From contig DATBAV010000042.1 in the NCBI GenBank assembly GCA_036271315.1, positions 62,001 through 126,000 of the forward strand: 64,000 nucleotides of DNA, given 5' to 3'. Positions 52,193 to 60,941 of this stretch are shown in pieces. The notes below the pieces were generated by a model that was given only the letters and a program-made list of their open reading frames with translations, did no database searches and was not told the origin of the DNA. The stretch is from VRUE01 sp036271315. GTDB lineage: Bacteria; Actinomycetota; Thermoleophilia; Solirubrobacterales; 70-9. Positions within the stretch are counted from its first letter, which is position 1, and each line of letters starts with the position of its first letter. The position numbers and the translations under genes are program-made.

Positions 52193-54336
52193 TGTTCGAC
52201 TCCCTCGCCCGCCTTGCCGACGGCCGCGCCAGCCGCGTCGGCCTCATCGCGATCGTCTTCTTCGTCCTTGCCGCGGCGATCGGCGGCGGCGTCGCCAGCC
52301 GTCTCGACCCCTACGGCGCCGACGACCCAGCCACCGAGACGGTCGAAGCGCGGGAACGACTGCACGACGCCGGGCTGAAGATCCCGGCGGTAATCGGGAT
52401 CGTCGAGAACGCGCCGGTCGCCGCTCCGGCCTCGCGAGCCCGGGTCGAGGCCCTCGAGCGCAGCGTGCGCCGTCGCCCCGGCGTCAGCTCGGTGACCGGC
52501 TACTACGACACCCACTCCCCCGTCTTCGTCTCGCACGATCACCGCTCCTCCTACTTCGCCGTCACGCTGAAGACCTTCGACGACAAGAAGTGGCAGGAAA
52601 CCGGGTCGGAGATCGCCGACCAGCTCTCCGCCAAGCCCGGGGTGCTCGCCGGCGGCCCCGCCGTCGCCCAGGAGCAGGTCAACAAGCAGGTCGAGAAAGA
52701 CCTGCGGATGGCGGAGATGCTCGCCTTCCCGCTGCTCTTCCTGCTTTCCTTCCTCTTCTTCCGCAGCCTCGTCGCCTCGGCGCTGCCGCTGATGATCGGT
52801 GGCCTGGCGATCGTCGGCACCTTCCTGATCCTGCGCATCGCCAGCGAGTTTGGCTCGATCTCGATCTTCGCCCTCAACCTGACCACAGCGCTGGGGTTGG
52901 GGCTGGCGATCGACTACAGCCTCTTCATCGTCTCCCGCTACCGCGAGGAGATCGCCGTGGACGGGCCGGGGCTGGCGGCGATGCGGCGCGTGCTGGCAAC
53001 CGCCGGGCGCACGGTCTTCTTCTCCTCGCTGACCGTTGCCGCGGCGCTCGCCTCGCTGCTCGTCTTCCCGCAACGTTTCCTCTACTCGATGGGCCTGGGC
53101 GGCGCACTCGTCACCCTCTTCGCGGCGCTGATCTCGCTCACCGTGCTGCCGGCGGTGCTGACCCTGCTCGGCACCCGGGTCAATGCCCTTTCACCGCGCT
53201 TCCTGCAGCGCCGCGCCGAGGCCGACACGCGGGCCGACGAGAGCGGCTTCTGGTACCGCCTCTCCCGCTTCGTCATGCGCCGGCCGGTACCGGTGGCAAC
53301 GATCAGCGCCGCCCTGCTGATCGTCATGGGCATCCCCTTCTTCAACATCAAGTTCGACACCGTCGACCCAACCGTGCTGCCGACCTCGGCCGGCGCCCGC
53401 CAGGCCTACGACACGATCAACAGCGAATTCCCGCCCTATCGCGAAACGCCGATTTGGGTCGACGTAGAAGGCGGCGGGCCGGGCGCGGGAGCGCGGTTCG
53501 CCGCCCAGGTGCGCCGGGTACCGGGGGTCGCCGAAGTTAACCCGCCACTGCGGCTCAAAGGGGGCGTGACGGCTCTGCAGGTGGTCTCGAGCCACCCCTT
53601 CGTCTCCGAGTCCAGCCAGACGACGGTAAAGCGGATCCGCGACTTGCGACCGCCGCCCGGGGCGACGGCGCTCGTCGGTGGCGCGACCGCCGACTTCATC
53701 GACCTGCAATCGAGCCTCGCCAGCCATCTGCCGATCGTGCTCGGAATCATCATCCTGGCGACGCTGACCATCCTCTTCCTGATGACCGGCTCGGTGATCC
53801 TGCCGATCAAGTCGCTGCTGATGAACTTCCTCAACCTCAGCGCCGTCTTCGGCCTGCTGGTGCTGATCTTTCAGGACGGTCGCTTCGAGGGCTTCCTCAA
53901 CTACACGAGCCCGGGGGCGATCGAGCAGACGATGCCGATCCTGCTCTTCGCCGTCGCCTTCGGCCTCTCCACCGATTACGCCGTCTTCCTGCTCTCCCGA
54001 ATCAAGGAGGCGCGCGACAATGGCGCCTCGGACTCCGAGTGCGTGGCGATCGGGCTCGAGCGGACCGGGCGCATCGTCACCGCGGCGGCGCTGCTCTTCG
54101 CCGTCGCGATGTTCGCCTTTGCCACCTCGCAGATCATCTTCATCAAGGAGAACGGCGTCGGCACCGCCCTCGCCGTCCTGATCGACGCCAGCATTGTTCG
54201 CGCCCTGCTGGTCCCCTCGCTGATGGAGCTGCTCGGCAAATGGAACTGGTGGGCGCCGAAGCCGCTGCGCCGTCTGCACGAAAGGTTCGGGATCAGCGAG
54301 TCCGGCATGAGCGCGCCGGAGCCCGGCGAGGCCTGA
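52192..54336 (+). CDS. MMPL family (RND-type) exporter
   Basis: 714 aa from ATG at 52192, which overlaps the padR stop. Twelve membrane segments in two halves; key motifs LGLAIDYSLFIVSRYREE and AFGLSTDYAVFLLSRIKEA with the proton-relay Asp-Tyr, and SLTVAAALASLLVFPQ, RIVTAAALLFAVAMFAF. Two large extracytoplasmic loops. Exports a hydrophobic compound. Similar in plan to the MMPL at 22.1-24.3 kb but clearly a different paralogue. Confidence 0.93.
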   Translation: MFDSLARLADGRASRVGLIAIVFFVLAAAIGGGVASRLDPYGADDPATETVEARERLHDAGLKIPAVIGIVENAPVAAPASRARVEALERSVRRRPGVSSVTGYYDTHSPVFVSHDHRSSYFAVTLKTFDDKKWQETGSEIADQLSAKPGVLAGGPAVAQEQVNKQVEKDLRMAEMLAFPLLFLLSFLFFRSLVASALPLMIGGLAIVGTFLILRIASEFGSISIFALNLTTALGLGLAIDYSLFIVSRYREEIAVDGPGLAAMRRVLATAGRTVFFSSLTVAAALASLLVFPQRFLYSMGLGGALVTLFAALISLTVLPAVLTLLGTRVNALSPRFLQRRAEADTRADESGFWYRLSRFVMRRPVPVATISAALLIVMGIPFFNIKFDTVDPTVLPTSAGARQAYDTINSEFPPYRETPIWVDVEGGGPGAGARFAAQVRRVPGVAEVNPPLRLKGGVTALQVVSSHPFVSESSQTTVKRIRDLRPPPGATALVGGATADFIDLQSSLASHLPIVLGIIILATLTILFLMTGSVILPIKSLLMNFLNLSAVFGLLVLIFQDGRFEGFLNYTSPGAIEQTMPILLFAVAFGLSTDYAVFLLSRIKEARDNGASDSECVAIGLERTGRIVTAAALLFAVAMFAFATSQIIFIKENGVGTALAVLIDASIVRALLVPSLMELLGKWNWWAPKPLRRLHERFGISESGMSAPEPGEA

Positions 54337-54338
54337 GC

Positions 54339-55175
54339 GTGAGAACGGGTGCAATCGGCGAGGATGCCCGGGTCGCCGTGCACCCGTTCGACCTCGACAC
54401 CGATGTGAAGGACCTCGGCGAAGGCCACTTCGGGGCCGAGATGAGCGAACGCTGGTGGGTCGAGCGCGGGCCCAACGGCGGCTACGTGGCCGCGGTCATC
54501 CTGCGGGCGATCCAGGCCGCGGCGGAGATCGAGAGAGCGCCGCGCTCGCTCACGGTTCAGTTCCCCCGCGCGCCGGTCGCCGGGCCGGTGGAGATCACGG
54601 TGAGAACGGAGCGCGAGGGCCGTACCGTCACCTTCCTCTCGGCGCGGATGGAGCAGCAGGGCAAGTTGCAGGCAACGGCCCTGGCGGTGCTTGCCGACGA
54701 TCTCGACGCGAACGGTTTCGAGGAGCTGAAAATGCCCAGCGTCGAGCCTCCGGCGGAGCTCTACTCACCCGATCCGGAGCAGGTCGCCGGCATGCCGACG
54801 ATGTTCCAGAACTACAGCGTGCGGCCGGTCCTGGGCGACGAGGCCTTCTCTGGCGGCGCCTCCTACAGCGGTCTCTGGATCCGCGCCCGCGAGCCCCGCC
54901 TGCTCGACGCGCCGCTGGCCGCGGCGATCCTCGACGCCTGGTTCCCGGCGCCGTTCATCCGGCTCGAACGGCCGGTGCCAGCGCCGACGATCGATTACAC
55001 GGTGCACTTTCGCGCGCCCCTGCCCGAGCCGGCCGCCTCGGCCGAGGATCCCTACCTAGCTACCTTCCGCTCGGGCCTTGCTCGCGGCGGCTTCTTCGAG
55101 GAAGACGGAGAGCTTTGGAGCCAGGACGGGAGCTTGCTGGCACAGTCGCGTCAGCTGGCGCTTCTTCTGAATTGA
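54339..55175 (+). CDS. acyl-CoA thioesterase (double hotdog)
   Basis: 278 aa from GTG at 54339, 2 bp after the MMPL stop. First hotdog: RWWVERGPNGGYVAAVILRAIQAA, PRSLTVQFPRAPVAGPVEITVRTEREGRTVTF; second: SGLWIRAREPRLLDAPLAAAILDAWFPAPF, APTIDYTVHFRAPLPE and DGELWSQDGSLLAQSRQLAL. This is the TesB-like thioesterase 3 layout. It would release a free acid from acyl-CoA, fitting an operon that exports lipids. Its last 116 bp overlap the convergent phosphoesterase gene. Confidence 0.88.
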   Translation: MRTGAIGEDARVAVHPFDLDTDVKDLGEGHFGAEMSERWWVERGPNGGYVAAVILRAIQAAAEIERAPRSLTVQFPRAPVAGPVEITVRTEREGRTVTFLSARMEQQGKLQATALAVLADDLDANGFEELKMPSVEPPAELYSPDPEQVAGMPTMFQNYSVRPVLGDEAFSGGASYSGLWIRAREPRLLDAPLAAAILDAWFPAPFIRLERPVPAPTIDYTVHFRAPLPEPAASAEDPYLATFRSGLARGGFFEEDGELWSQDGSLLAQSRQLALLLN

Positions 55176-56772
55176 AGATGGTGCTGTCAAAAGCGGTCAG
55201 CACCGGTTCGGCGGCGTAGCCGAGCGGCGGCGTCACTTCGAGCAGTTCGCCGATGCTGAGCAGGAAGGAGAAGTGGTTGTAGTAACCGGTTTCGTTGACG
55301 CTGCCGGGGGCGACGAAGGGCGAGAGCAGCAGCATCCCCACGCGGCCTCCGCCACCGCTTTCTTTCACCGGGCCGCTGCTTGGCGGCGGCGCCACTTCCG
55401 GGGCGGGCAGGTTCGGGTATTCGGGGGTCCCACAGCAGGCGCTGGTATCGGGTTCGGGCAGGTCCTGGCGGGCCTGAGCCGAGGTGATCGCGATCAAGCC
55501 AGACGTTTTGTATGCGGGGGAGGCTTCGATTTCGGCAATCGTGGTTTCGAGCCAGGGCTGAGCCGCGGCCAGGCCGGCGGGCGCCCCCGGTTCGCACGGA
55601 GTTTCGCTGCCGTCGTGGCAGGCATCGGGCACGATGTAAGAGAAGGAAGGGGTGCGCGTTTCCTTCTTCAGGTCGGCACCGAGCTGTTCGAGGCCGACGT
55701 CGCGTTCAGCGCATTCGGGACTGTCGGCGATCGAGTGGAAGTAGACGAACGGGTTGCGCCAGGTCTCGTAGGGATCGCCCGGTAGCGCCGCCTGCGCGGG
55801 GTCGGCTCCCCCGATCACCGGGTGCCGGCAGCTGGTCGGCTCCCCCGCCTGGCCGTTGCCGATTCCCCCGATGTAGGCCTTCCAGCTCTTTTTCGCCGCC
55901 ACCAGCTGCCCGGGCAGCGTTTCGGTTTCGGCGGGATAGACGCAGCCTTCGCCTTCGGCCTGGCCCGTCGCGCTCAGCGTCGGGATGGCGAAGTCCTTGT
56001 ATTCGGGACAGTTCGCCGCCGTGGCGGGGTTGGGGCCTTGACCGCTAACGAGGGCGATCTCGTTGGCCAGATCGCCGGTGGTCACCGCGTAGTAGTTGGA
56101 GAGCAGCTCGCCTTTTTCCGGCAGGGTTTTCGAGATGTAGGTCGCGGTCGAGGTCGGGCCGTAGGTTTCTTCGAAGCCGTGATCGGCGAGCACGATCACG
56201 AAGACGTGCTGAACGGGGGGCAAGCCGGGTTCTTCGGGTAGTTCGGGAGGGAGTTTTTTCTTCGGCGGAGCGGCAGCGGCTTCTTCAGGCGCTTCGGCTT
56301 CCGCGGGGACTTCTACGGCGGCGGGAGGGGCTTCGGCCACGACAACCGGTTCTGTCGCTTCCGTCGCCGGTTCCGAAACGGGTTCCGCGGGCGGCGGCGG
56401 TTCGGCTTCGCTGTAGAGGACGATCGGGGCGATGCCGGCGCTCTGTGCAGCGGGGCCGGTCAAGCCTCCGAGCAGAACTCCGAATGCCAGCAGGCACATC
56501 ACCGCGACCGCGGCGCTGCGCGGCTCGGGCATGAAGCTCCGCGCTGACGCTTCCTCCCCGGCCGCCGCAGCGGAAGCGGCCGGCGGCGCGGCGGCGGCCT
56601 CGTCGGGAGAATCGACTATCGAGAGCCACCGGGCGATGGCGGCCGGAATCGCCCCGCGCCGCTCGCCACAGGCCAAGCAGTAACGCTGGTCCACCGCCAA
56701 GCGAGCACCGCAGCCGCTGCAAGAGCTGGAGCCAAACTTGCGGTCACCGTCATCAGCGGAGATCGCCACCAC
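55060..56772 (-). CDS. zinc-ribbon, membrane-anchored phosphoesterase (PF04185-like)
   Basis: 570 aa, GTG start. Residues about 18-40 are a zinc ribbon (CSGCGARLAVDQRYCLACG); a membrane segment follows (AAVAVMCLLAFGVLLGGL, about 87-105); then a Pro/Ala/Glu-rich stalk (about 120-180) and a phosphoesterase domain starting VQHVFVIVLADHGFEETYG, with LSNYYAVTTGDLANEIALVSGQ, PGDPYETWRNPFVYFHSI, FSYIVPDACHDGSE and LLLSPFVAPGSVNETGYYNHFSFLLSIGELL. The catalytic part is outside the cell. The final 38 residues (SRPGSKALRLPRRSRREQG) run antisense into the thioesterase gene and are probably not part of the fold. Confidence 0.85.
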   Translation of the reverse strand: MVAISADDGDRKFGSSSCSGCGARLAVDQRYCLACGERRGAIPAAIARWLSIVDSPDEAAAAPPAASAAAAGEEASARSFMPEPRSAAVAVMCLLAFGVLLGGLTGPAAQSAGIAPIVLYSEAEPPPPAEPVSEPATEATEPVVVAEAPPAAVEVPAEAEAPEEAAAAPPKKKLPPELPEEPGLPPVQHVFVIVLADHGFEETYGPTSTATYISKTLPEKGELLSNYYAVTTGDLANEIALVSGQGPNPATAANCPEYKDFAIPTLSATGQAEGEGCVYPAETETLPGQLVAAKKSWKAYIGGIGNGQAGEPTSCRHPVIGGADPAQAALPGDPYETWRNPFVYFHSIADSPECAERDVGLEQLGADLKKETRTPSFSYIVPDACHDGSETPCEPGAPAGLAAAQPWLETTIAEIEASPAYKTSGLIAITSAQARQDLPEPDTSACCGTPEYPNLPAPEVAPPPSSGPVKESGGGGRVGMLLLSPFVAPGSVNETGYYNHFSFLLSIGELLEVTPPLGYAAEPVLTAFDSTIFNSEEAPADATVPASSRPGSKALRLPRRSRREQGPSGR

Positions 56773-56943
56773 TGAAGTCTCGCCGTGGTGCGGTGCGCAT
56801 TTGTCACCCTGATGTGAACTTTGATCACATTTCGGCCTAATTTTTCACAACACCGAAACATTTCGGGATGCATTGACGATGACCATGGTGCTCTCGTCTC
56901 GCCATTCCGGACCGTGCTCCGGAATGCCTAGCGGCGAACTCAC
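56773..56943. promoter_or_regulatory. divergent promoter region of the zinc-ribbon genes
   Basis: 171 bp, AT-richer than its surroundings. ATGTGA-N7-TCACAT (56812-56830) is a 6-bp-arm inverted repeat; ACATTTCGG occurs twice (56827-56835 and 56859-56867) with CCTAATTTTTCAC between. Probably holds promoters for both divergent genes under a shared regulator. Confidence 0.45.
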
Positions 56944-57603
56944 ATGGACCCAGCAGACGCCTTGAAAGCATCGTCCACCCCGGCCGGGGCGAGCGATGCA
57001 ACCACCGTCAACCACTCGCTCGTCAGCGCGAGCAGCGAGCATTGCCCTTCGTGTGGCAATGCCATCGCGGCGGACCAGCGCTACTGCCTGCACTGCGGGC
57101 AGCGCTGCGGCGAGCCGCGCCTGCCCTTCATGAACGCCACGACTTTCATGGACACGATGAATCGGCCGGCCCAGGCCCAGGCCTCCTCCCCACCGCCGAA
57201 ACAGCGTCGGCGCCTCTCGCCCAACGCGGCCCTGATCGCCGGCGTCGGCACGCTGTTGCTGGCAATGGGCGTGGGTGTCCTGATCGGGCACTCCGGCAAC
57301 CAGTCTGCCGCCACCAGCGCGGCGCCCGCCCAGGTGATCACGGTGCACGGTGGAGGCGGAGAAACGGAAACCGCCTCCACGGCTAATCAGAACAGCGGCG
57401 CCGGCAAAGATGGGAAAAAGAGCAAGAAAGCCAGTGCCAGCGCCAAGAAGAAGGCGGAAACCGGACAGGGCGCGGAAGAAGTGCTGAAGCCGAGCGCCGG
57501 GGTGAAGCTGCCACCGGCGACTGCCAAGCCGGGCAGCAAGTGCGAAAGCGGCACCGCCGGCTGCAAAGGCGAAGAATTTACGGGAGAATTTTTCGGCGAA
57601 TGA
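56944..57603 (+). CDS. zinc-ribbon single-span membrane protein
   Basis: 219 aa. Zinc ribbon CPSCGNAIAADQRYCLHCGQRCG (about 34-56), nearly the same as that of the divergent phosphoesterase, then a linker, one membrane segment (NAALIAGVGTLLLAMGVGVLIG, about 93-114), and a Lys/Ala/Ser-rich external tail with two late cysteines (SKCESGTAGCKG). Function unknown. ATGA overlap with the next gene. Confidence 0.78.
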   Translation: MDPADALKASSTPAGASDATTVNHSLVSASSEHCPSCGNAIAADQRYCLHCGQRCGEPRLPFMNATTFMDTMNRPAQAQASSPPPKQRRRLSPNAALIAGVGTLLLAMGVGVLIGHSGNQSAATSAAPAQVITVHGGGGETETASTANQNSGAGKDGKKSKKASASAKKKAETGQGAEEVLKPSAGVKLPPATAKPGSKCESGTAGCKGEEFTGEFFGE

Positions 57604-58016
57604 AACTTCCGGGCAGACTCACACGAAAGGGCCAGAACGGCAGCGCTCCGGCCCGGAGCGCGACGCCGACAACCCCCGCCACGACCGAGCACGAGCTGAC
57701 CATCGACCTCGAACGGCGCCGCGATCAGCTCGTCGCCCGCGTCGCCGAGCTGCAGTGGGACCTCGGCGGCCTGGTCTACGAAATGGCGGTCCGTAACAAG
57801 ATCGAGGTCGAGGTGCTGGTCAAACGCGCGGTCGCCCTGCAAGACGCAGATGCCGAACTGAGCGAGGTCGAACGGATCGTGCGCATGGAGCAGACCGGCA
57901 CCGCCGGCTCCTGCACGGCCTGCGGCGCTCCCCACAGCACCGGCGCCACCTTCTGCTGGCAGTGCGGACAGCCGCTGCTCCAGCAGGTCCCCAGCGACGC
58001 GATCCTGCGCCGCTAG
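57600..58016 (+). CDS. coiled-coil protein with C-terminal zinc ribbon
   Basis: 138 aa, ATG overlapping the previous stop by 4 bases. Disordered basic N-terminus, a coiled-coil stretch about 30-95 (TIDLERRRDQLVARVAELQ; ALQDADAELSEVERIVRMEQ), then a zinc ribbon CTACGAPHSTGATFCWQCGQPL (about 103-124). Co-translated with the zinc-ribbon membrane protein, so the two probably interact, perhaps through the cytoplasmic ribbons. Confidence 0.78.
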   Translation: MKLPGRLTRKGQNGSAPARSATPTTPATTEHELTIDLERRRDQLVARVAELQWDLGGLVYEMAVRNKIEVEVLVKRAVALQDADAELSEVERIVRMEQTGTAGSCTACGAPHSTGATFCWQCGQPLLQQVPSDAILRR

Positions 58017-58044
58017 TCCCGCCGGCGGAGGCGGCGCGCTTGAT

Positions 58045-58908
58045 TCAGCCGAAGCGGCCGGTGACGTAGTCGCGCGTGCGCGGGTCCGCCGGGTGGTTGA
58101 AGATCGTCTCGGTCTCGGCGAACTCGATCAGCGTCCCGGCTGGCTCGCCAGTGCTCGAGTCGAGCCCGAAGAAGGCCGTCTCGTCGGCAACGCGCGCCGC
58201 CTGCTGCATGTTGTGGGTGACGATGACGATGGTCACCTCCTGGGCGAGATACCTCATGGTCTCCTCGATCACCCGCGTCGAGGTCGGGTCGAGCGCCGAG
58301 CACGGCTCGTCCATGAGCAGCACCCGCGGCTTGATCGCCATCGACCGGGCGATGCACAGCCTCTGCTGCTGACCACCGGACAGGCTGCCGCCCGGCGTGT
58401 CCAGACGGTCCTTCACCTCGTTCCACAGGCCGCCCAGCCGAAGACAGCGTTCGACGAGCTCGTCCTTGCCACTGCGCGGTGCCTTGGTGCCGGTGAGCTT
58501 CAGGCCGGAGACCACGTTGTCGTAGATCGACATCGCCGGGAACGGGTTGGGCTTCTGGAACACCATGCCGATCTCGCGGCGCGCATCGGTGAGCTTCTTG
58601 TCCGCGGCGTAGACGTCCTGCCCGTCGAGCAGCACCTCGCCGGCCAGCTTCGCGCTCGGCACCAGCTCGTGCATCCGGTTGAGTGTGCGCAGGAACGTCG
58701 ACTTGCCGCAGCCCGACGGGCCGATGAGCGCGGTGATGCCCCCCGCGGGCATGGTCAGCGAGACCCGGTCGAGGACGAGTCGGTCGCCGAACCAGCAGCT
58801 CACGTCGCGAGCCTCCAGGGTCGCCAGTCCCGCACGAGGGGGATACGCCGCGTCGGCGGCCGGGCTCACGGGGATCACGGCGGTCGGCATCTCGTCGGTC
58901 GCGGTCAT
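58045..58908 (-). CDS. pstB: phosphate ABC transporter ATP-binding protein
   Basis: 287 aa. Walker A GPSGCGKSTFLRTLNRMHEL, Q-loop FQKPNPFPAMSIYDNV, signature LSGGQQQRLCIARSMAIKP, Walker B VLLMDEPCSALDP, H-loop VIVTHNMQQAARVADETAFF: diagnostic of PstB. Powers phosphate uptake. pstC and pstA are not in the window, although a PstS-like protein lies directly upstream on the same strand. This gene begins the block whose style differs from the rest of the window. Confidence 0.93.
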   Translation of the reverse strand: MTATDEMPTAVIPVSPAADAAYPPRAGLATLEARDVSCWFGDRLVLDRVSLTMPAGGITALIGPSGCGKSTFLRTLNRMHELVPSAKLAGEVLLDGQDVYAADKKLTDARREIGMVFQKPNPFPAMSIYDNVVSGLKLTGTKAPRSGKDELVERCLRLGGLWNEVKDRLDTPGGSLSGGQQQRLCIARSMAIKPRVLLMDEPCSALDPTSTRVIEETMRYLAQEVTIVIVTHNMQQAARVADETAFFGLDSSTGEPAGTLIEFAETETIFNHPADPRTRDYVTGRFG

Positions 58909-58986
58909 GGTCGGAAGTCCTCAGATCGGGTTCAGCCACAGGGAGACGGTGGTGGGCCGGTCCGAGTCCCGGCCCACCACCCGGTG

Positions 58987-60900
58987 TCACTTCTTGCGAG
59001 TGATCGTCACGCTCGGCGCCTTCTTGGGGGCGGAGAAGCCGCCCTTCGGCGTGTAGGCGACGACCAGCTTGTTCTTGCCCTTCTTCAGCGAAGAGCCCTT
59101 GACCGTGATCGTCACCTTGCCGTTCTTCAGGGTGCCGGTCCCGACCTTCTTCTTGCCCAGCAGGAGGCTGACCTTGCCGGTCGCCTTAGCCGAGCCCTTG
59201 GCAGCCTTGACGGTGATGGTCACCTTGCTCTTGCCCTTCGCGTTCTTCAGCGTGCCGGGGGCGGCGCTGGCCTTGACCGAGGTCCCGACCTTGCCCTTCA
59301 CCTTCCCGTCGAACTCGATGTACGACGAGCCGGCCGCGGTGTGCCCGCCATGGGCGGCCTTGGCACCGAAGTCGGTCGGCAGGTAGGCGACGTCGAACGT
59401 CTGGTGACCCGACACCGAGCCCGGCAGCTTCACCGTGGCCTTGCCACCCGACAGCTTGACGGTCGTGTGGAACGACGCGGGAGAGGCATGCCCGGGAGTC
59501 GCGGGAGGCGACGCGACGAGCTGGACCGACCCGGTCGGAGTCGTCGTACCCGGTGCGAGCGCATCGACCGAGATGTGCACCGCACCACCGCTGATGAACG
59601 CGCTGGTCTTGGTCGCCTCACCCTCGTTCTCGCCCTTCGACCTGAAGGGGTCGATCGAGTCGAACTGCTGGTTGGTCGACACCCCACAGTTGCCGACGGA
59701 GGTGCCCGTCGCGAGCGGCCAGAACCCGGCGTTGGCAATGTCGGTGCGAGCCGTCGCGTTGTTGCACACCCAGCCGGTCTGGGGGTTGAACAGCGCCTCG
59801 AGAGCGCCCCCGTCGGCGCCGTACAGGAACGGGGTGCCGTCGCCGGCCGGGTCACCCACACCGGGGATCTTCTGGTCGCGGACGACATGGTAGAGCTCGC
59901 GGTCCTCCGACCAGCCGCCCTCGATGCGGACCGACGTCGCGGTCTTGTTGGCCAGCTGGGCCCGACCGTAGGAGAAGGGCTCGAGCGCGTCGGCGTCGGC
60001 GCTCACCACCGAGGGGTCGTGCTCCTCGACGTTCGCCGCTCCCTTGTTCCAGTTGGCGTTCGTGATCGTGCCGGCAGGTCCCTGCCAGGTCTGCGAGGCC
60101 GCCGCGTGGGACGCGGCGTCGTTGTCGACGCCCGGGGCCTCGGTGACGTCGTCCAGGGAGGCCAGGAACGACTCGAAGGCGTTCAGGGTGCTCGACCCGC
60201 TCTTGGGCAGGTAGGGGTGGATCGGAGCCTTCTTGCCGCCGACCTGGTTCCAGTTGGTGTACGTGCCGTTGTAGATCTTGAGGATCTGCTGGCCGGTCAG
60301 CGAGGCCGGAGCCGGGCCGCCGGGGTGCGTCGTCACGACGATCTTGTCGACGGCGAACGGGAAGGCGAGCAGCCCCGCCGCGGAGTCAGCGGCACTGATC
60401 GGTCCCGACGAGCGGGCGTAAGCCACGTCCATGAAGAGCGGGTCGGACGGGCTGCGCAGCAACGTGCGACCGTCACCCGAGCCGCTGGGCAGGAAGTGGT
60501 TCTGGCCGGTCGGCACACTCGAGTCGACGACGTGCTCCTCGCGCTTGACCCCGGCCTGGGTCCCCGAGTGGTCCGCTCCGCACGGGAATCCGGAGCCGTC
60601 CGGGTTGTCGCCGAGTCCCGGAGCACCGGAGCTCGTGTTGCCCAGGCAGGCGTCGAAGTTCGCCCAGGCGACGGCCGGCGCCGACCCCTGGTTGTCGTAG
60701 TCGGTGGAGAGCTGGTCGTCGACCCACTGGATGGTGTCGGAGCCGACGCCGATGAGGGTGGTACCGAGGGTGTAGCTGCCGTGCACAGAGCCACCGTTGG
60801 GCACGGTGTCCGCGTTGGCCGGGGCCAGCACGGTCAGTGCCAGGCCGGCAGTGGCCACAGCAGCCAGCCCCAGCTTGACGCTTTTCTGACGAACAGACAT
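58987..60900 (-). CDS. PstS-like secreted binding protein with C-terminal Ig-like domain
   Basis: 637 aa, AGGAG before ATG at 60900. Signal peptide 1-30 (LGLAAVATAGLALTVLAPANA). Periplasmic-binding-type fold: LIGVGSDTIQWVDDQLSTDY, VDKIVVTTHPGGPAPASLTGQQILKIYNGTYTNWNQVGG, PKSGSSTLNAFESFL, PFSYGRAQLAN, as in actinobacterial PstS relatives. Residues about 440-637 are bacterial Ig-like (Big_3_5-type) repeats rich in Lys, Thr and Val (KVTITVKAAKGSAKATGKVS; KVTITVKGSSLKKGKNKL). No anchor is visible. Likely a phosphate-related or surface binding protein. Confidence 0.8.
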   Translation of the reverse strand: MSVRQKSVKLGLAAVATAGLALTVLAPANADTVPNGGSVHGSYTLGTTLIGVGSDTIQWVDDQLSTDYDNQGSAPAVAWANFDACLGNTSSGAPGLGDNPDGSGFPCGADHSGTQAGVKREEHVVDSSVPTGQNHFLPSGSGDGRTLLRSPSDPLFMDVAYARSSGPISAADSAAGLLAFPFAVDKIVVTTHPGGPAPASLTGQQILKIYNGTYTNWNQVGGKKAPIHPYLPKSGSSTLNAFESFLASLDDVTEAPGVDNDAASHAAASQTWQGPAGTITNANWNKGAANVEEHDPSVVSADADALEPFSYGRAQLANKTATSVRIEGGWSEDRELYHVVRDQKIPGVGDPAGDGTPFLYGADGGALEALFNPQTGWVCNNATARTDIANAGFWPLATGTSVGNCGVSTNQQFDSIDPFRSKGENEGEATKTSAFISGGAVHISVDALAPGTTTPTGSVQLVASPPATPGHASPASFHTTVKLSGGKATVKLPGSVSGHQTFDVAYLPTDFGAKAAHGGHTAAGSSYIEFDGKVKGKVGTSVKASAAPGTLKNAKGKSKVTITVKAAKGSAKATGKVSLLLGKKKVGTGTLKNGKVTITVKGSSLKKGKNKLVVAYTPKGGFSAPKKAPSVTITRKK

Positions 60901-60941
60901 CAGTTGCTCCTGATCTCGTGTCTTTCTCACTCTCGATGCGG

